NCBI RefSeq assembly: GCF_020911925.1
Contig: NZ_CP087134.1
Span: 4,774,001 to 4,838,000, forward strand
Source of the DNA: Flavobacterium cupriresistens
GTDB lineage: Bacteria; Bacteroidota; Bacteroidia; Flavobacteriales; Flavobacteriaceae
Length of the DNA stretch: 64,000 bases
Direction: 5' to 3'
The position numbers and the translations under genes were made by a program. Each line of letters opens with the position of its first letter. Position 1 is the first letter of the stretch. This document shows, piece after piece, positions 8,442-18,004 of the stretch. The notes under the pieces are model-generated. The model saw only the letters and a list, made by a program, of their open reading frames with translations, was not told the origin of the DNA and did not search any database.

Positions 8442-10379
8442 CTAATAATCAAAACGTTTAAAGGCTTCGATTGCTTCGTATTCAGCCAAACCTAAATCGT
8501 CATAAAGGACAGCTGTATTTTTGTTGCGATCTTCTGCCCTAACCCAAAATTCCCTCGAGTCATTTCCTTGAAACATAACTCTGTCTTTTTGTGATTGATG
8601 GTATAAAATCGCATGACGTTTTAATAATACTTCTGATGGACTCAACGGAACGGCCATGTCAATTTCGTGAATATCCCATTCGTGCCACGCTCCTCTGTAC
8701 AGCCACAACCAACAATCATCCATGTAAGCTTGTGGTTTCAAAGCGGCCATTGCGGCAAAAATAGCATTTAGACAAACTTCATGTGTTCCATGCGGGTCTG
8801 CTAGATCTCCTGCTGCAAAAACCTGGTGTGGTTTTATTTTAGCAATGATATCCTTTACGATCGCAATATCATCAGGTCCCAATGGGTTTTTCTTAACTTG
8901 TCCTGTTTCGTAAAAAGGAAGATCTAAAAAATGAGTGTTTTCATCTTTTAAACCGATGTATCTTGTGGCAGCATAAGACTCTCTTCTTCTGATAAGTCCC
9001 TTTAATTTTCGAACCTCTAATGAATCGATTTGATTTTCTGATTTGTTGTTCAAAAATTCAATTACGGATTTAAAATTAATATCCGCTGCTCCGGTACCAA
9101 TAAAGTCGCTGCCAACTTCTGCAAATTTTAAAGCTTCATCATCTGTTACTGCAATATTTCCTGAGGTTTGATATACAACATGTACATCATGTCCTTGTTT
9201 TATCAATTTTGAAAAAGTCCCTCCCATTGAAATAACATCGTCATCGGGGTGCGGACTAAAAAGGATTACTCGCTTTTTTGCAGGATCGGCTCTTTCAGGA
9301 CGATGCGAATCATCCGTGTTGGGTTTTCCGCCTGGCCATCCTGTAATGGTATGCTGCAAAACATTAAACATGTTGATGTTCAAGTCATAAGCAGAACCTT
9401 CTTGCGCCAAAAGATCTGACATACCGTTATTGTTGTAATCACGGTCTGTTAATTTTAAAATGGATTGTTTTGTTTTTTGGCACAACCAAACAATCGCTTT
9501 ACTTTTTAATTCTTGTGTCCAAATACATTCTCCGACTAACCAAGGTGTTTTGAAACGTGTCAGCTCTGAAGCTGCGGATTGGTCTAATACGAAAGTCGCA
9601 TTAGGGTGATTTTGTAAAAAGGTGGCCGGAACTTCTGAAGAAATATCTCCTTGAACTGTTCTTTTTATGATGTCAGCTTTGTTCTGACCCCACGCCATTA
9701 ATACAATTCTTTTAGATCTCATAATGGTAGAAACTCCCATGGTAATAGCTCTTTTAGGAACATTATCTATACCATTAAAATCGGACGAAGCATCTACTCT
9801 TGTAATGTGATCCAGTGTAATAATACGAGTACCGGAGTTGATATGGGATCCCGGTTCGTTGAAACCTACGTGACCTGTACGACCGATACCTAATAATTGA
9901 AAATCAAGACCTCCTGCATTTTTAATATTCATTTCATAATCGATACAATATTGATTTAATTCATCAATAGCGATTGTACCGTCTGGAATATTAACATTAT
10001 CAGGATTGATATCAATATGATTAAAAAGATGCTGATGCATAAAATGATGATAGCTCTGATTGTTCTCTTTGGTCATCGGATAATATTCATCCAAATTAAA
10101 AGTGATTACATTGCTAAAACTTAGCCCTTCTTCTCTGTGCATTCTTACTAATTCCTCATATACTTTTATAGGAGAGGAACCTGTCGCTAAACCTAAAACG
10201 CAAGATTTTCCTTTCTCTTGTTTCGATCGGATTAATTGAGCGATTTCCTGTGCTACAATTAGGGAAGCTTCGGTAGAATTTTTGAAGATTTCGTTGTGAA
10301 TTTTTTCAAATCTTGTCTCTTCAAATTTCCCCGCGCTTTTATAGCTGATATCAGGTTTTATTTCTAAAGCACTTTTCAT
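8442..10379 (-). CDS. nagB: Glucosamine-6-phosphate deaminase fused to a PIG-L deacetylase domain
   Basis: Cytoplasmic fusion of 645 residues. Residues about 20-290 are NagB: LATGSSPIKVYEEL (phosphate loop), FNLDEYYP, and GIGRTGHVGFNEPGS (active-site lid), converting GlcN-6-P to fructose-6-P and ammonia. Residues about 370-630 are a PIG-L/LmbE-type deacetylase with the zinc motif SPHPDDDVISMGG and a later DPHGTHEVC histidine pair, both complete. The two-domain form is a recurring Bacteroidota NagB architecture. No nagA is present in this window, so the PIG-L half could supply GlcNAc-6-P deacetylation; that is inference from fusion and context. The start MKSALEIKPD is followed by a normal N-terminal extension. 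The gene sits 111 bases after susD, with a hairpin in the gap. Confidence 0.93.
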   Translation of the reverse strand: MKSALEIKPDISYKSAGKFEETRFEKIHNEIFKNSTEASLIVAQEIAQLIRSKQEKGKSCVLGLATGSSPIKVYEELVRMHREEGLSFSNVITFNLDEYYPMTKENNQSYHHFMHQHLFNHIDINPDNVNIPDGTIAIDELNQYCIDYEMNIKNAGGLDFQLLGIGRTGHVGFNEPGSHINSGTRIITLDHITRVDASSDFNGIDNVPKRAITMGVSTIMRSKRIVLMAWGQNKADIIKRTVQGDISSEVPATFLQNHPNATFVLDQSAASELTRFKTPWLVGECIWTQELKSKAIVWLCQKTKQSILKLTDRDYNNNGMSDLLAQEGSAYDLNINMFNVLQHTITGWPGGKPNTDDSHRPERADPAKKRVILFSPHPDDDVISMGGTFSKLIKQGHDVHVVYQTSGNIAVTDDEALKFAEVGSDFIGTGAADINFKSVIEFLNNKSENQIDSLEVRKLKGLIRRRESYAATRYIGLKDENTHFLDLPFYETGQVKKNPLGPDDIAIVKDIIAKIKPHQVFAAGDLADPHGTHEVCLNAIFAAMAALKPQAYMDDCWLWLYRGAWHEWDIHEIDMAVPLSPSEVLLKRHAILYHQSQKDRVMFQGNDSREFWVRAEDRNKNTAVLYDDLGLAEYEAIEAFKRFDY

Positions 10380-10416
10380 TTCTTTTCTTTTATACTATTT
10401 ACCCTTTTGGTTTTTG

Positions 10417-10452
10417 AAATGGTATAAGCAACTTTCATCACCCATACCATTT
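10417..10452 (-). promoter_or_regulatory. Intra-operon hairpin between susD and nagB
   Basis: AAATGGTAT (10417-10425) pairs with ATACCATTT (10444-10452) around an 18-base loop in the 111-base susD-nagB gap. There is no strong U-tract, so it looks more like an mRNA stabilising or processing hairpin than a full terminator. It would let susCD transcript accumulate above the downstream enzymes. Confidence 0.4.
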
Positions 10453-10490
10453 ACTAACCAAACTTAATATTCTCTTTTTTTTAGCTTGTA

Positions 10491-12062
10491 TTAAAAGTTA
10501 GGTGCGTTAACATCCCACCAAAGTCTGGTTGCACCATTGTCAGGCCCTCCCAATTTCGCAACTCCTGATGCCACACCACCTGGATTTGCATTTCTTTCAG
10601 ACGTAACAAAATTTACTCTTCTAACTCCTAAATGTGAATCGATCACTCCACCACTTGTGTTTTTAAGAACATCAAACTTCTTTGGATAGCCAGTTCTTCT
10701 AAATTCAGACCAAGCTTCCTGTCCCTCAGGGAAGTTTGCAATCCACTTCTGAGTAATAATTTTTTGAAGTTTCACCTCATTTGTTGCAGCACCATCCCAA
10801 GCAACCGTTACATTATTTACTGCTATACCATTATTTGTAGCATCAGCCGGGTCAACATAATTCTTAGCTGTTTTAACATTATCCGCAGTATAAGTCGCTG
10901 CGCCTGAAACTCCATGCTGATCAAAAGATGCTTTAATACCTGCTTCATACAAATCTTGTGCAGTACCTTTCATATTCCAACCTCTTAAAACACCTTCAGC
11001 TCTCAAGAAATAAGATTCTGCCGCTGTCATCCAAATTGTCTTATCAATATCAACTTTTGAAAGATTTGCGTGATCAGAATCATTAATAATATTAATCCCT
11101 GTACGAACCCCGATATACTCTCCGTTAGAATTATATCTAGTTGATTTTGTGAAAAATGCTCCCAATCTTGGGTCTTCGTAACCTCCCATAATAGATTCTA
11201 TATCAGCGGACATTGAAATATTCCCCCATCCTTGAGAAATTGCAGTAACAGGATTACTGTAATTCGGCGTATTTACTACAAATGTGTCTTCAACAGCAGT
11301 CATTACCCCTATCTTATGAGAAACTGCTTTTTCTGCCTCCGTTTTTGCTAATGCCGGCGCAACCTTAACAATACGCATAGCTAATCTTAAACGTAATGAA
11401 TTAGCAAATTTCACCCATTTGGTATAATCACCATTATAATTAGATAAATCAGAACCTTTGTTAAAAGAAGTTGCTTCACCAGCATCTATTCTCTTTGTTA
11501 GTTCAGCAACTGCAAAATCTAACTCACTAAACATCTGAGTATAAACTTGCTGTTGAGAATCATATTCCGGATTAACTTTTCCGTAGTTAGAATACACAAT
11601 AGGACCATAAATATCTGTAACTCTATGCATTGCCTCTACCTTCATGATTAAAGATATAGCATAGAATTGATTGTATTTTCCTTTCGTTTCCTTTTCAATT
11701 TTACCAACAGCAGACATTACTGTCAAGTATGCAGTGTCCCAAGCTTGCAAATTCCAACTATCAATAAAATTGTAAGTTGTATTATTAGACCCTCCTTCAA
11801 AGATTGTTGGTGTTGCCAAATAACCAGACCAAATATCCCCCTGTAAGTTTTGTTGTATTTGATACGGCCAAGCTGTAAGAATAAAAATATTATTATAGAT
11901 TGGAACAAACAAAGATTTAATATTATTAAAATCTTGTTGCAATTCTACTTGCGTTACGTTATTAGGGTTAGTATTAATTTTCTCAAAATCACTTGTACAA
12001 CTTATTGTCGTAGCCAACATAGATAAACATATCCCTGTTTTTTTTATAGTATTCAATTTCAT
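10491..12062 (-). CDS. SusD/RagB-type surface lipoprotein of the chitin locus
   Basis: Surface glycan-binding lipoprotein of 523 residues that forms the lid of its SusC partner and captures chitooligosaccharides. The N-terminus MKLNTIKKTGICLSMLATTISC ends in a lipobox with Cys22, followed by SDFEKINTNPNNVT, a hallmark start of the SusD-like group (PF12771-type). Helical TPR-like segments follow (WNLQAWDTAYLTVMSAVGKIE; FYAISLIMKVEAMHRVTDIYGPI). The C-terminus KLGGPDNGATRLWWDVNAPNF is typical of the family. Start is 10 bases after the susC stop, so the pair is co-transcribed. Specificity for chitin is inferred from the enzymes downstream. Confidence 0.93.
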   Translation of the reverse strand: MKLNTIKKTGICLSMLATTISCTSDFEKINTNPNNVTQVELQQDFNNIKSLFVPIYNNIFILTAWPYQIQQNLQGDIWSGYLATPTIFEGGSNNTTYNFIDSWNLQAWDTAYLTVMSAVGKIEKETKGKYNQFYAISLIMKVEAMHRVTDIYGPIVYSNYGKVNPEYDSQQQVYTQMFSELDFAVAELTKRIDAGEATSFNKGSDLSNYNGDYTKWVKFANSLRLRLAMRIVKVAPALAKTEAEKAVSHKIGVMTAVEDTFVVNTPNYSNPVTAISQGWGNISMSADIESIMGGYEDPRLGAFFTKSTRYNSNGEYIGVRTGINIINDSDHANLSKVDIDKTIWMTAAESYFLRAEGVLRGWNMKGTAQDLYEAGIKASFDQHGVSGAATYTADNVKTAKNYVDPADATNNGIAVNNVTVAWDGAATNEVKLQKIITQKWIANFPEGQEAWSEFRRTGYPKKFDVLKNTSGGVIDSHLGVRRVNFVTSERNANPGGVASGVAKLGGPDNGATRLWWDVNAPNF

Positions 12063-12072
12063 GATTGTAGTA

Positions 12073-15000
12073 TTAGAAAGTTACATTTAAATTAAGACCG
12101 ATGCTTCTTGTAGATGGCATTCCATAAATGTCAACACCCTGTAAACCTTGACCTGTACTTAAAACTACGTTTGGATCGAAAGGTGCATCTTTATAGATAA
12201 AGAATAAATTTCTAGCTATTAATGACAAGCTTGCAGATTGCAAGAATGGTATATTTTTAGGCTTAAAGGTATACCCTATAGATACCTCTCTAACATTAAC
12301 GTTAGTCGCATCATAAACATATTCACCTAAAATACCAGCTCTACCACCAACTTGTTGGTAATACTCTTTAGCTCCCATTGTTGGCACAGCAGTTCCCGTA
12401 GTTGTAACACCATTAATTGCTACTCCACCAGCATTTCTTGCATCAGCAGAAGCTTGAGATACACCAGAAGCGTCATTAATCGCTTGAGTCATACTCAATA
12501 CATCTCCACCAACTCTTGCGTCAATTAAAATGTTAGCAAAGAAAGATCCATACTTAAAACTATTAGAGAAGCCTAGCAAGTAATCAGGATTCGCATTTCC
12601 GACATTTTGAAATCCGGTTTTCAAAATAGTTTTACCATTTACATCTAACAATGTTCTACCTTGGGCATCTTTTTGAATATTATTTGCTTCAATGACTCCA
12701 AATGGCTGACCTTCAATTAACGAGTATTGATATCCATTAGATCCCGGAGGAGTAATAATTAGCCTTCCATTAGTTCCTGCACCACCTAAGTCTTTAACTT
12801 TGTTTTTGTTTTGGGAAAAATTTACCGCAGCATCCCAAGTAAATTTATCTCCTCTAAGAATTGCAGCACTTAAAATAATCTCGATACCTTTATTTTCAAT
12901 TGTACCTCCATTAATACCATATTGTGTATATCCATTTGGATCAGAAGATGGTGCAGCTACTAAAATATATTGATTCTTAGTTGACGAATTGTAATATGAA
13001 ATCTCAAAACCAAGTCTGTTATCAAACATTCTCCATTCTGTACCAAACTCAAACTCTGATTTCTGCTCCGGTTTTAATGAAGTTCCTGGAGCAGGGGCAA
13101 CAGTTGGTGGTTGAATAATACCACCTATTATTCCTGTGCTCGGATTAGTTGTAAAAGCTGCAAAGTCATTACCTACCTGAGCATATGCTCCACGTACTTT
13201 ACCAAAATTAATCCAACTTGGCATTTCTATCATCTCGCTTAAAATACCTGTCAAACCTACTGATGGATAAAAGAAAGAAGAGTTATCGGTGTTTACCAAT
13301 GCAGATGACCAATCATTTCTTCCTGTAACGTCTAAGAACAAATAATTTTTATAACCTAAACTCGCAGTTGCAAAAACAGATTGCGTTTCTTTATTTGATG
13401 CATAAGTCTGAACATTCAAACCATTATTACCAAAATTCCCTAGTGTAAACCAGTTTGCGTAAACGAGACCATTCCCCGGTCCTGAACCTCTACCTGAATC
13501 TAAAATAGTACCAACTCCCGTCACTTTTTTAGAAAAACTGGCTCCTACAATAGCATTGAAATTAAAATCAGGATTAATCTCTGTTTTAATTGTAGCAATT
13601 AAATCACCATAAGTTTGAGTACTAACATTATTTGCAACATAATATCTTCCATTTTCATGAGATAATGCAGCAGCAGAGGTAGCATATATTTTTTTATCAA
13701 AACCATTTTCAAGGCGATCATAACTATATCTTGCCGCAACGTTTAACCAATTTGAAAATTTATAATCCAATCCCACTTTACCAGTGAAAAATCTATTCTC
13801 ATCTACTGATTTATTTCTGTTAATTAACCAATAAGGATTTTGATTAACATCTGTAACCTGATTGTTTGTCCAATTTTGAACCATCATATTCCTAACTGGA
13901 TCAAATACTTCGTAATTTTGCTTATAATAATTGAAATCATTTCCTCTTGGCATTAAGTAAAGCCCTGTAAGCGGATTAAAATAGAGCCCATTTACCGGTT
14001 TATTATCAATTTTTTGAGAAACATAATTTGCATTAGCAAAAAGGGTTAATTTGTTGTTAAAAAAACTCTGAGTTTGTCTAACCCCGAAATTGTTTTTACT
14101 TAAAGAATTGCCATCAATAACTCCCTCAGCCGTAGTATTTGCATAAGAAAAACTTGTCGTAGAAGTTTCCGTTCCAGTAGATAAGCCAAATGAAGTAATC
14201 TGAGTGCTACCTGTCTGAAAAAAATCTTTTACATGATCAGGAGAAGATCCTTTTGCCCCCCAAGTATCATTACCTTTAGGAAGAGCTACATATTCCGTTT
14301 GAAACTTAGGTAGATATGCTGCAGTATCAAAAGTAGAAACTGATGAACCTGTTATTGTAGTCTTTCCTGCTTTAGCTTTTTTTGATGTTAGCATAATAAC
14401 ACCATTAGCTCCTTGACTACCATACAAAGCTGCAGATGCCGCCCCTTTAAGCACTGTTAAATTTTCATAATCATCAGGGTTCAAAAGAGAAACAACATCA
14501 CCTCCATCTCTATTCCCTGTCTGATCATTACCAAAAGAATCGTTAGGTTGTCCTGAACCTTCATTAAATAAAGGAACACCATCAACAACATAAAGAGGTT
14601 GACCATTTGTAATAGAAGAGTTACCTCTAATTAATACTTTAGTCGAACCACCAACTCCATTTGCACTTTTAGTTACGACAACACCGGCAATTTTACCAGC
14701 AATTGTATTAATAACGTTTGCATCTTTTACACGAACTAATTCCTCACCTTTTAATTCCTGAGCCGAATATGTCAAAGATTTTTTACTTTTCTTAATACCT
14801 AATGAAGTTACAACAACTTCAGTAAGAGCATTTGATGCTGCCTGTTGCATTTTTACATTAACTGTAGAAGCATCGCCTACAACTATTGCTTGTGTTTCCA
14901 AACCTACATATGTAAAAAGTAATGTTTGCCCTTTTTGTACTTCAATTGCATACAAGCCATCAAAATCAGTCGTAGCACCTTTCTGACTTCCTTGTACAGT

Positions 15001-15123
15001 AACAGATGCCCCTGGTAACGGCAATCCGTCAGAATCTGTAATCACACCTTTGACACTTTTTACCTGAGCAAGGGAAACTTGCGCGGTAAAAGCCATCATA
15101 AAGATTAAGAAAATTTTTTTCAT
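12073..15123 (-). CDS. SusC/RagA-type TonB-dependent outer-membrane transporter
   Basis: Outer-membrane importer of 1016 residues. Signal peptide [20 protein letters not shown]; carboxypeptidase-regulatory-like domain at about 22-95 ([20 protein letters not shown]); TonB-box/plug region from about 105 ([19 protein letters not shown], then [21 protein letters not shown]); the rest is a 22-strand barrel that ends in a terminal Phe (IGLNLNVTF). It is the first gene of the minus-strand chitin transcript and pairs with the SusD gene 10 bases downstream. Only one SusCD pair is present here. A perfect 12-base palindrome lies 122 bases upstream. The substrate, chitooligosaccharide, is inferred from the neighbouring genes. 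Confidence 0.95.
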   Translation of the reverse strand: MKKIFLIFMMAFTAQVSLAQVKSVKGVITDSDGLPLPGASVTVQGSQKGATTDFDGLYAIEVQKGQTLLFTYVGLETQAIVVGDASTVNVKMQQAASNALTEVVVTSLGIKKSKKSLTYSAQELKGEELVRVKDANVINTIAGKIAGVVVTKSANGVGGSTKVLIRGNSSITNGQPLYVVDGVPLFNEGSGQPNDSFGNDQTGNRDGGDVVSLLNPDDYENLTVLKGAASAALYGSQGANGVIMLTSKKAKAGKTTITGSSVSTFDTAAYLPKFQTEYVALPKGNDTWGAKGSSPDHVKDFFQTGSTQITSFGLSTGTETSTTSFSYANTTAEGVIDGNSLSKNNFGVRQTQSFFNNKLTLFANANYVSQKIDNKPVNGLYFNPLTGLYLMPRGNDFNYYKQNYEVFDPVRNMMVQNWTNNQVTDVNQNPYWLINRNKSVDENRFFTGKVGLDYKFSNWLNVAARYSYDRLENGFDKKIYATSAAALSHENGRYYVANNVSTQTYGDLIATIKTEINPDFNFNAIVGASFSKKVTGVGTILDSGRGSGPGNGLVYANWFTLGNFGNNGLNVQTYASNKETQSVFATASLGYKNYLFLDVTGRNDWSSALVNTDNSSFFYPSVGLTGILSEMIEMPSWINFGKVRGAYAQVGNDFAAFTTNPSTGIIGGIIQPPTVAPAPGTSLKPEQKSEFEFGTEWRMFDNRLGFEISYYNSSTKNQYILVAAPSSDPNGYTQYGINGGTIENKGIEIILSAAILRGDKFTWDAAVNFSQNKNKVKDLGGAGTNGRLIITPPGSNGYQYSLIEGQPFGVIEANNIQKDAQGRTLLDVNGKTILKTGFQNVGNANPDYLLGFSNSFKYGSFFANILIDARVGGDVLSMTQAINDASGVSQASADARNAGGVAINGVTTTGTAVPTMGAKEYYQQVGGRAGILGEYVYDATNVNVREVSIGYTFKPKNIPFLQSASLSLIARNLFFIYKDAPFDPNVVLSTGQGLQGVDIYGMPSTRSIGLNLNVTF

Positions 15124-15244
15124 GTTTATTTATTTTGTTAGTTATGATGTAAATTTATTCTTAACGTATTGTTAAAAAAAATAAATTATACAAACGGTAC
15201 AAAATTTTAAACAAACGACATTAAACATTCAATAATGTGCTTCT

Positions 15245-15258
15245 CGAAAACGTTTTCC
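15245..15258. promoter_or_regulatory. Candidate operator palindrome upstream of susC
   Basis: GAAAACGTTTTC (15246-15257) is a perfect 12-base palindrome, 122 bases upstream of the susC start. It fits the central CG-containing symmetry of LacI/GalR-family operators. Related sites occur upstream of the sensor kinase and of pfkA. No LacI-family gene is in this window, so the binding protein is unknown. Confidence 0.5.
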
Positions 15259-15708
15259 TATCACTATAGTATATCAATTTTAAGATAAAATTATATAATA
15301 CCTAATTATTTAGCTTATTTATTACACATAATAATATTTCAAACAAAACCCAATAAAACGATTCAACACACTCATAATAAGTATCTTACATTGAATTCAA
15401 CTCAAATTCAATAAAACAAGACAACCATAGCTATCATAAATTTATCTAAACAATTGTGCAACTCATTCACAAGAATTTTAATTGCTAAATAATCCTGTAG
15501 TTGCAACTTTTAAAACTATATACCTTCTTTCAATCCATTATACCTATATTAATGTAACATCAAAAGAATCCATTACCAACTCTCAGATCATTATACCTTC
15601 GGTATTAAGAAATACGTATTCAATTTTTCTCCCAAAACCTCTCGTACAAAATATTCCATTCTCTTAGATTATATATTAAAGAAGCTTATACTCCTTATTA
15701 GTTTCATA

Positions 15709-15757
15709 AGCCTTCGACTTCGCTCAGGATGCCCCTTCGACCTCGTTCAGGATGACA
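15709..15757. repeat. Tandem pair of REP-like units
   Basis: CCTTCGACTTCGCTCAGGATG (written here in part) is followed directly by CCTTCGACCTCGTTCAGGATG. Same family as the inverted pairs near 38.3 kb and 57.8 kb, but arranged head to tail. Confidence 0.8.
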
Positions 15758-15933
15758 GTTGTAAAATGATTTAGTTTACATGAAAAAGATTTTATTGTTG
15801 ATTCTTGATTTTTTACATTTTACTTTTAAAATCTCACTCTTAACATTTCACTAATATCATTTTACTTTTAATACCTCACTCCTATACTTTCACTCAAAAA
15901 CAAACATTAAAAAATATTACACATTTTGTTTTA

Positions 15934-15946
15934 CGAAAACGTTCTT
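15934..15946. promoter_or_regulatory. Candidate operator half-palindrome upstream of the sensor kinase
   Basis: CGAAAACGTTCTT shares its left half and CG centre with the palindrome upstream of susC, 72 bases before the kinase reading frame. The right half is imperfect. Confidence 0.4.
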
Positions 15947-16017
15947 CATCAAAAACAAAGCGCTACTTTTCTTTTTTTTGAAAATTTTATTTAAAAGAAT
16001 TGTGTTTTAACAACTAA

Positions 16018-17133
16018 TTGTTTAAAGTTGCAGAATATTTATTCAAAAGGATAAATACCATTAACCTTTTAAAAATAAAGTTGAACGAAATCCGAAAATT
16101 AAAATTCGATATTAAACTTCAAAATCACGTTTGGTTTTGGGGAAGCTATTTTACTCTTAATTTTTTAAGATGGGGTGCTTATTTCAATGATTATCCTTAT
16201 TCATTCAAATCGAATCTTATTGAGTTCTCCTTACACATTCCACTGGTTTATTTTAATCTGTTTGTTTTAGTGCCAAAATTGGTATTAAAACAGAAATACA
16301 TTCAATTCACCTTATCCTTAATAGTGAGTCTCCTCGGAATTTATTTAATAAAAACCGCCCTTACCTATTATATTATATCTGAAAATATCTGGCCGGAAGC
16401 CAACCGCGAGTACCATCCTTTTGACATCAATCACATTCTGGCAGTTTGTATTGGCGAATTGTATGTCGTGGCCATGGCCTCTTCTGTCTATCTTACTTTG
16501 ACCTGGTTGCGAGAGCGGGAAAGAAACCGATCGTTAAGAGAAAATCAATTCAAAATCAAGTTAAAATACCTTGAAAACCAGATCCAGCCTCACTTTTTCT
16601 TTAACACCTTAAATAATTTATACGCCTTATCCTTAGAATCCTCCGACAAAGTTCCGGATGTGATTATCAAATTGTCTCATTTGATGGAATATGTATTGTA
16701 TGATGTAAAAGGAACCAAATCTGTTCCACTAATAAAGGAAATAGACTATATTCAAAATTATATTGAAATCGAAAAGCTACGTTTTGAGAATGTAGAAGTC
16801 ACCATAAATCTGGAATCTAACATAGAAGATATTATAGTTCCGCCGTTAATATTTATTTCGTTGGTAGAAAACGCCTTTAAACATGGTGGTTTAAACAATC
16901 GCAACTTAAAAATAAAGATCAACTGCAAAGTTATTGATGGCAAAAAGTTAGATTTTGAAATCTTAAATAATTTTGTAATTTCACAAAATCTAAATTCAAA
17001 AGGTGGAATTGGATTAACTAATACCAAAAAGAGATTAAAATTAATTTATAAAAACGATTTTAGTCTAACACATGCAACTAAACTGAATTACTATATAATC
17101 CGTTTGCAAATACCTATTCATAATGAAAATTAA
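16018..17133 (+). CDS. LytS/YehU-type sensor histidine kinase
   Basis: Inner-membrane sensor kinase of about 371 residues. Four predicted membrane spans lie at about 37-57, 70-92, 98-122 and 140-162. A short linker leads to the His_kinase domain (PF06580) with the phospho-acceptor motif LENQIQPHFFFNTLNNLYAL (His near 191) and the ATP-binding N-box VENAFKHG. The reading frame starts with TTG at 16018; the next in-frame start-like codon is TTG at 16081, and no ATG lies near, so the N-terminus is uncertain. Its last codons overlap the response-regulator gene by 11 bases, so the two are translationally coupled. With the SusCD, enzyme and MFS genes on both sides, it probably controls chitin-locus expression. 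Confidence 0.88.
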   Translation: MFKVAEYLFKRINTINLLKIKLNEIRKLKFDIKLQNHVWFWGSYFTLNFLRWGAYFNDYPYSFKSNLIEFSLHIPLVYFNLFVLVPKLVLKQKYIQFTLSLIVSLLGIYLIKTALTYYIISENIWPEANREYHPFDINHILAVCIGELYVVAMASSVYLTLTWLRERERNRSLRENQFKIKLKYLENQIQPHFFFNTLNNLYALSLESSDKVPDVIIKLSHLMEYVLYDVKGTKSVPLIKEIDYIQNYIEIEKLRFENVEVTINLESNIEDIIVPPLIFISLVENAFKHGGLNNRNLKIKINCKVIDGKKLDFEILNNFVISQNLNSKGGIGLTNTKKRLKLIYKNDFSLTHATKLNYYIIRLQIPIHNEN

Positions 17134-17824
17134 ATGCGTGTTGATTGATGATGAACCATTAGCAATCAAAGTGCTGCAAAATTATTTCGCTAATTTTACA
17201 GACTTTGAAGTTATCGGTACATTCACTAACTCTTTAGAAGCACTGGATTTTATAAACAGTACTTCTGTTGACGCTATCTTTTTGGATATCAACATGCCAA
17301 TGATGACCGGTTTTGAATTAATCAGCCTGCTTGAAAATAAAACCAAGGTCATTATTACAACTGCCTTTAGAGAATTTGCTGCCGAAAGTTATGATCTTGA
17401 TGTATTAGATTATTTAGTAAAACCAATTCCATTACCCCGGTTCATAAAATGCATTAACAAAATCACAACCGAATACAATTTAAAAAACAATATTAAAGTA
17501 GAAACCACCAAAGGGGACTCTCATATTTTTATTAAAGTCGATAAAAAAATGATGAAAATTAATATTGAGGAAATTCTGTTTGTTGAAGGCATGAAAGAAT
17601 ACATCAAGGTAGTCACTCCCGACAAAACCTATATCACACATAAATCTTTGACTTCTTTATCTGAGGAATTACCTTCGGATCGCTTTCTACGCATCCATAA
17701 ATCATACGTTATTGCTTTAAACAAAGTAAAATCTATTGAAGGCAATCGCATTCAGATCCAATCTTATACAATTCCAATTGGCCGAAACTACAGTAAAGAG
17801 GTTAAAAACAAGATTTTAGAGTAA
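17123..17824 (+). CDS. LytTR-family response regulator
   Basis: Cytoplasmic response regulator of 233 residues. Receiver domain at 1-120 with acidic pair DDEP, phospho-acceptor in AIFLDINMP, conserved Thr in VIITTAF and Lys in YLVKPI. LytTR DNA-binding domain at about 135-233, with IFIKVDKKMMKINIEEILFV, FLRIHKSYVIALNKV and PIGRNY. The ATG overlaps the kinase stop region. LytTR proteins bind pairs of direct repeats rather than palindromes, so the CGAAAACGTT sites are probably for another regulator. It is the likely transcription factor for susC and the MFS gene by position. Confidence 0.92.
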   Translation: MKIKCVLIDDEPLAIKVLQNYFANFTDFEVIGTFTNSLEALDFINSTSVDAIFLDINMPMMTGFELISLLENKTKVIITTAFREFAAESYDLDVLDYLVKPIPLPRFIKCINKITTEYNLKNNIKVETTKGDSHIFIKVDKKMMKINIEEILFVEGMKEYIKVVTPDKTYITHKSLTSLSEELPSDRFLRIHKSYVIALNKVKSIEGNRIQIQSYTIPIGRNYSKEVKNKILE

Positions 17825-18004
17825 AATCAGTCTTAGAAAGGTCATTTTTCAAAAACATAAAAATTAACACTTTGTTGAAAAAATAGTGTTGTTGGTTTAA
17901 ATTTAACATTATTTGTGTCATTTTATTTTTTTTTGATTTACTTAACAAATATATTTACGGTCTTCAAAAAACATAAATAAAAAAAATTAACCTTTACTAC
18001 TATT

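Larger units (their letters stand above)
15124..16017. other. Divergent control region between susC and the sensor kinase gene
   Basis: About 890 bases with no convincing gene. It holds two CGAAAACGTT-containing sites (15245-15258 and 15934-15946), one near each divergent gene, a tandem repeat of the flavobacterial CCTTCGACTTCGCTCAGGATG family (about 15709-15757), and a degenerate CATTTCAC/TTTTAC repeat block (about 15811-15893). Base composition is very AT-rich. The promoters of susC and of the regulator pair must both lie here, but I could not identify a full consensus promoter for either. Confidence 0.6.

Noticed and set aside
15482..15667. 61-codon open frame between susC and the sensor kinase gene
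   Set aside because: AT-rich, no recognisable protein character, lies beside repeats in a control region.
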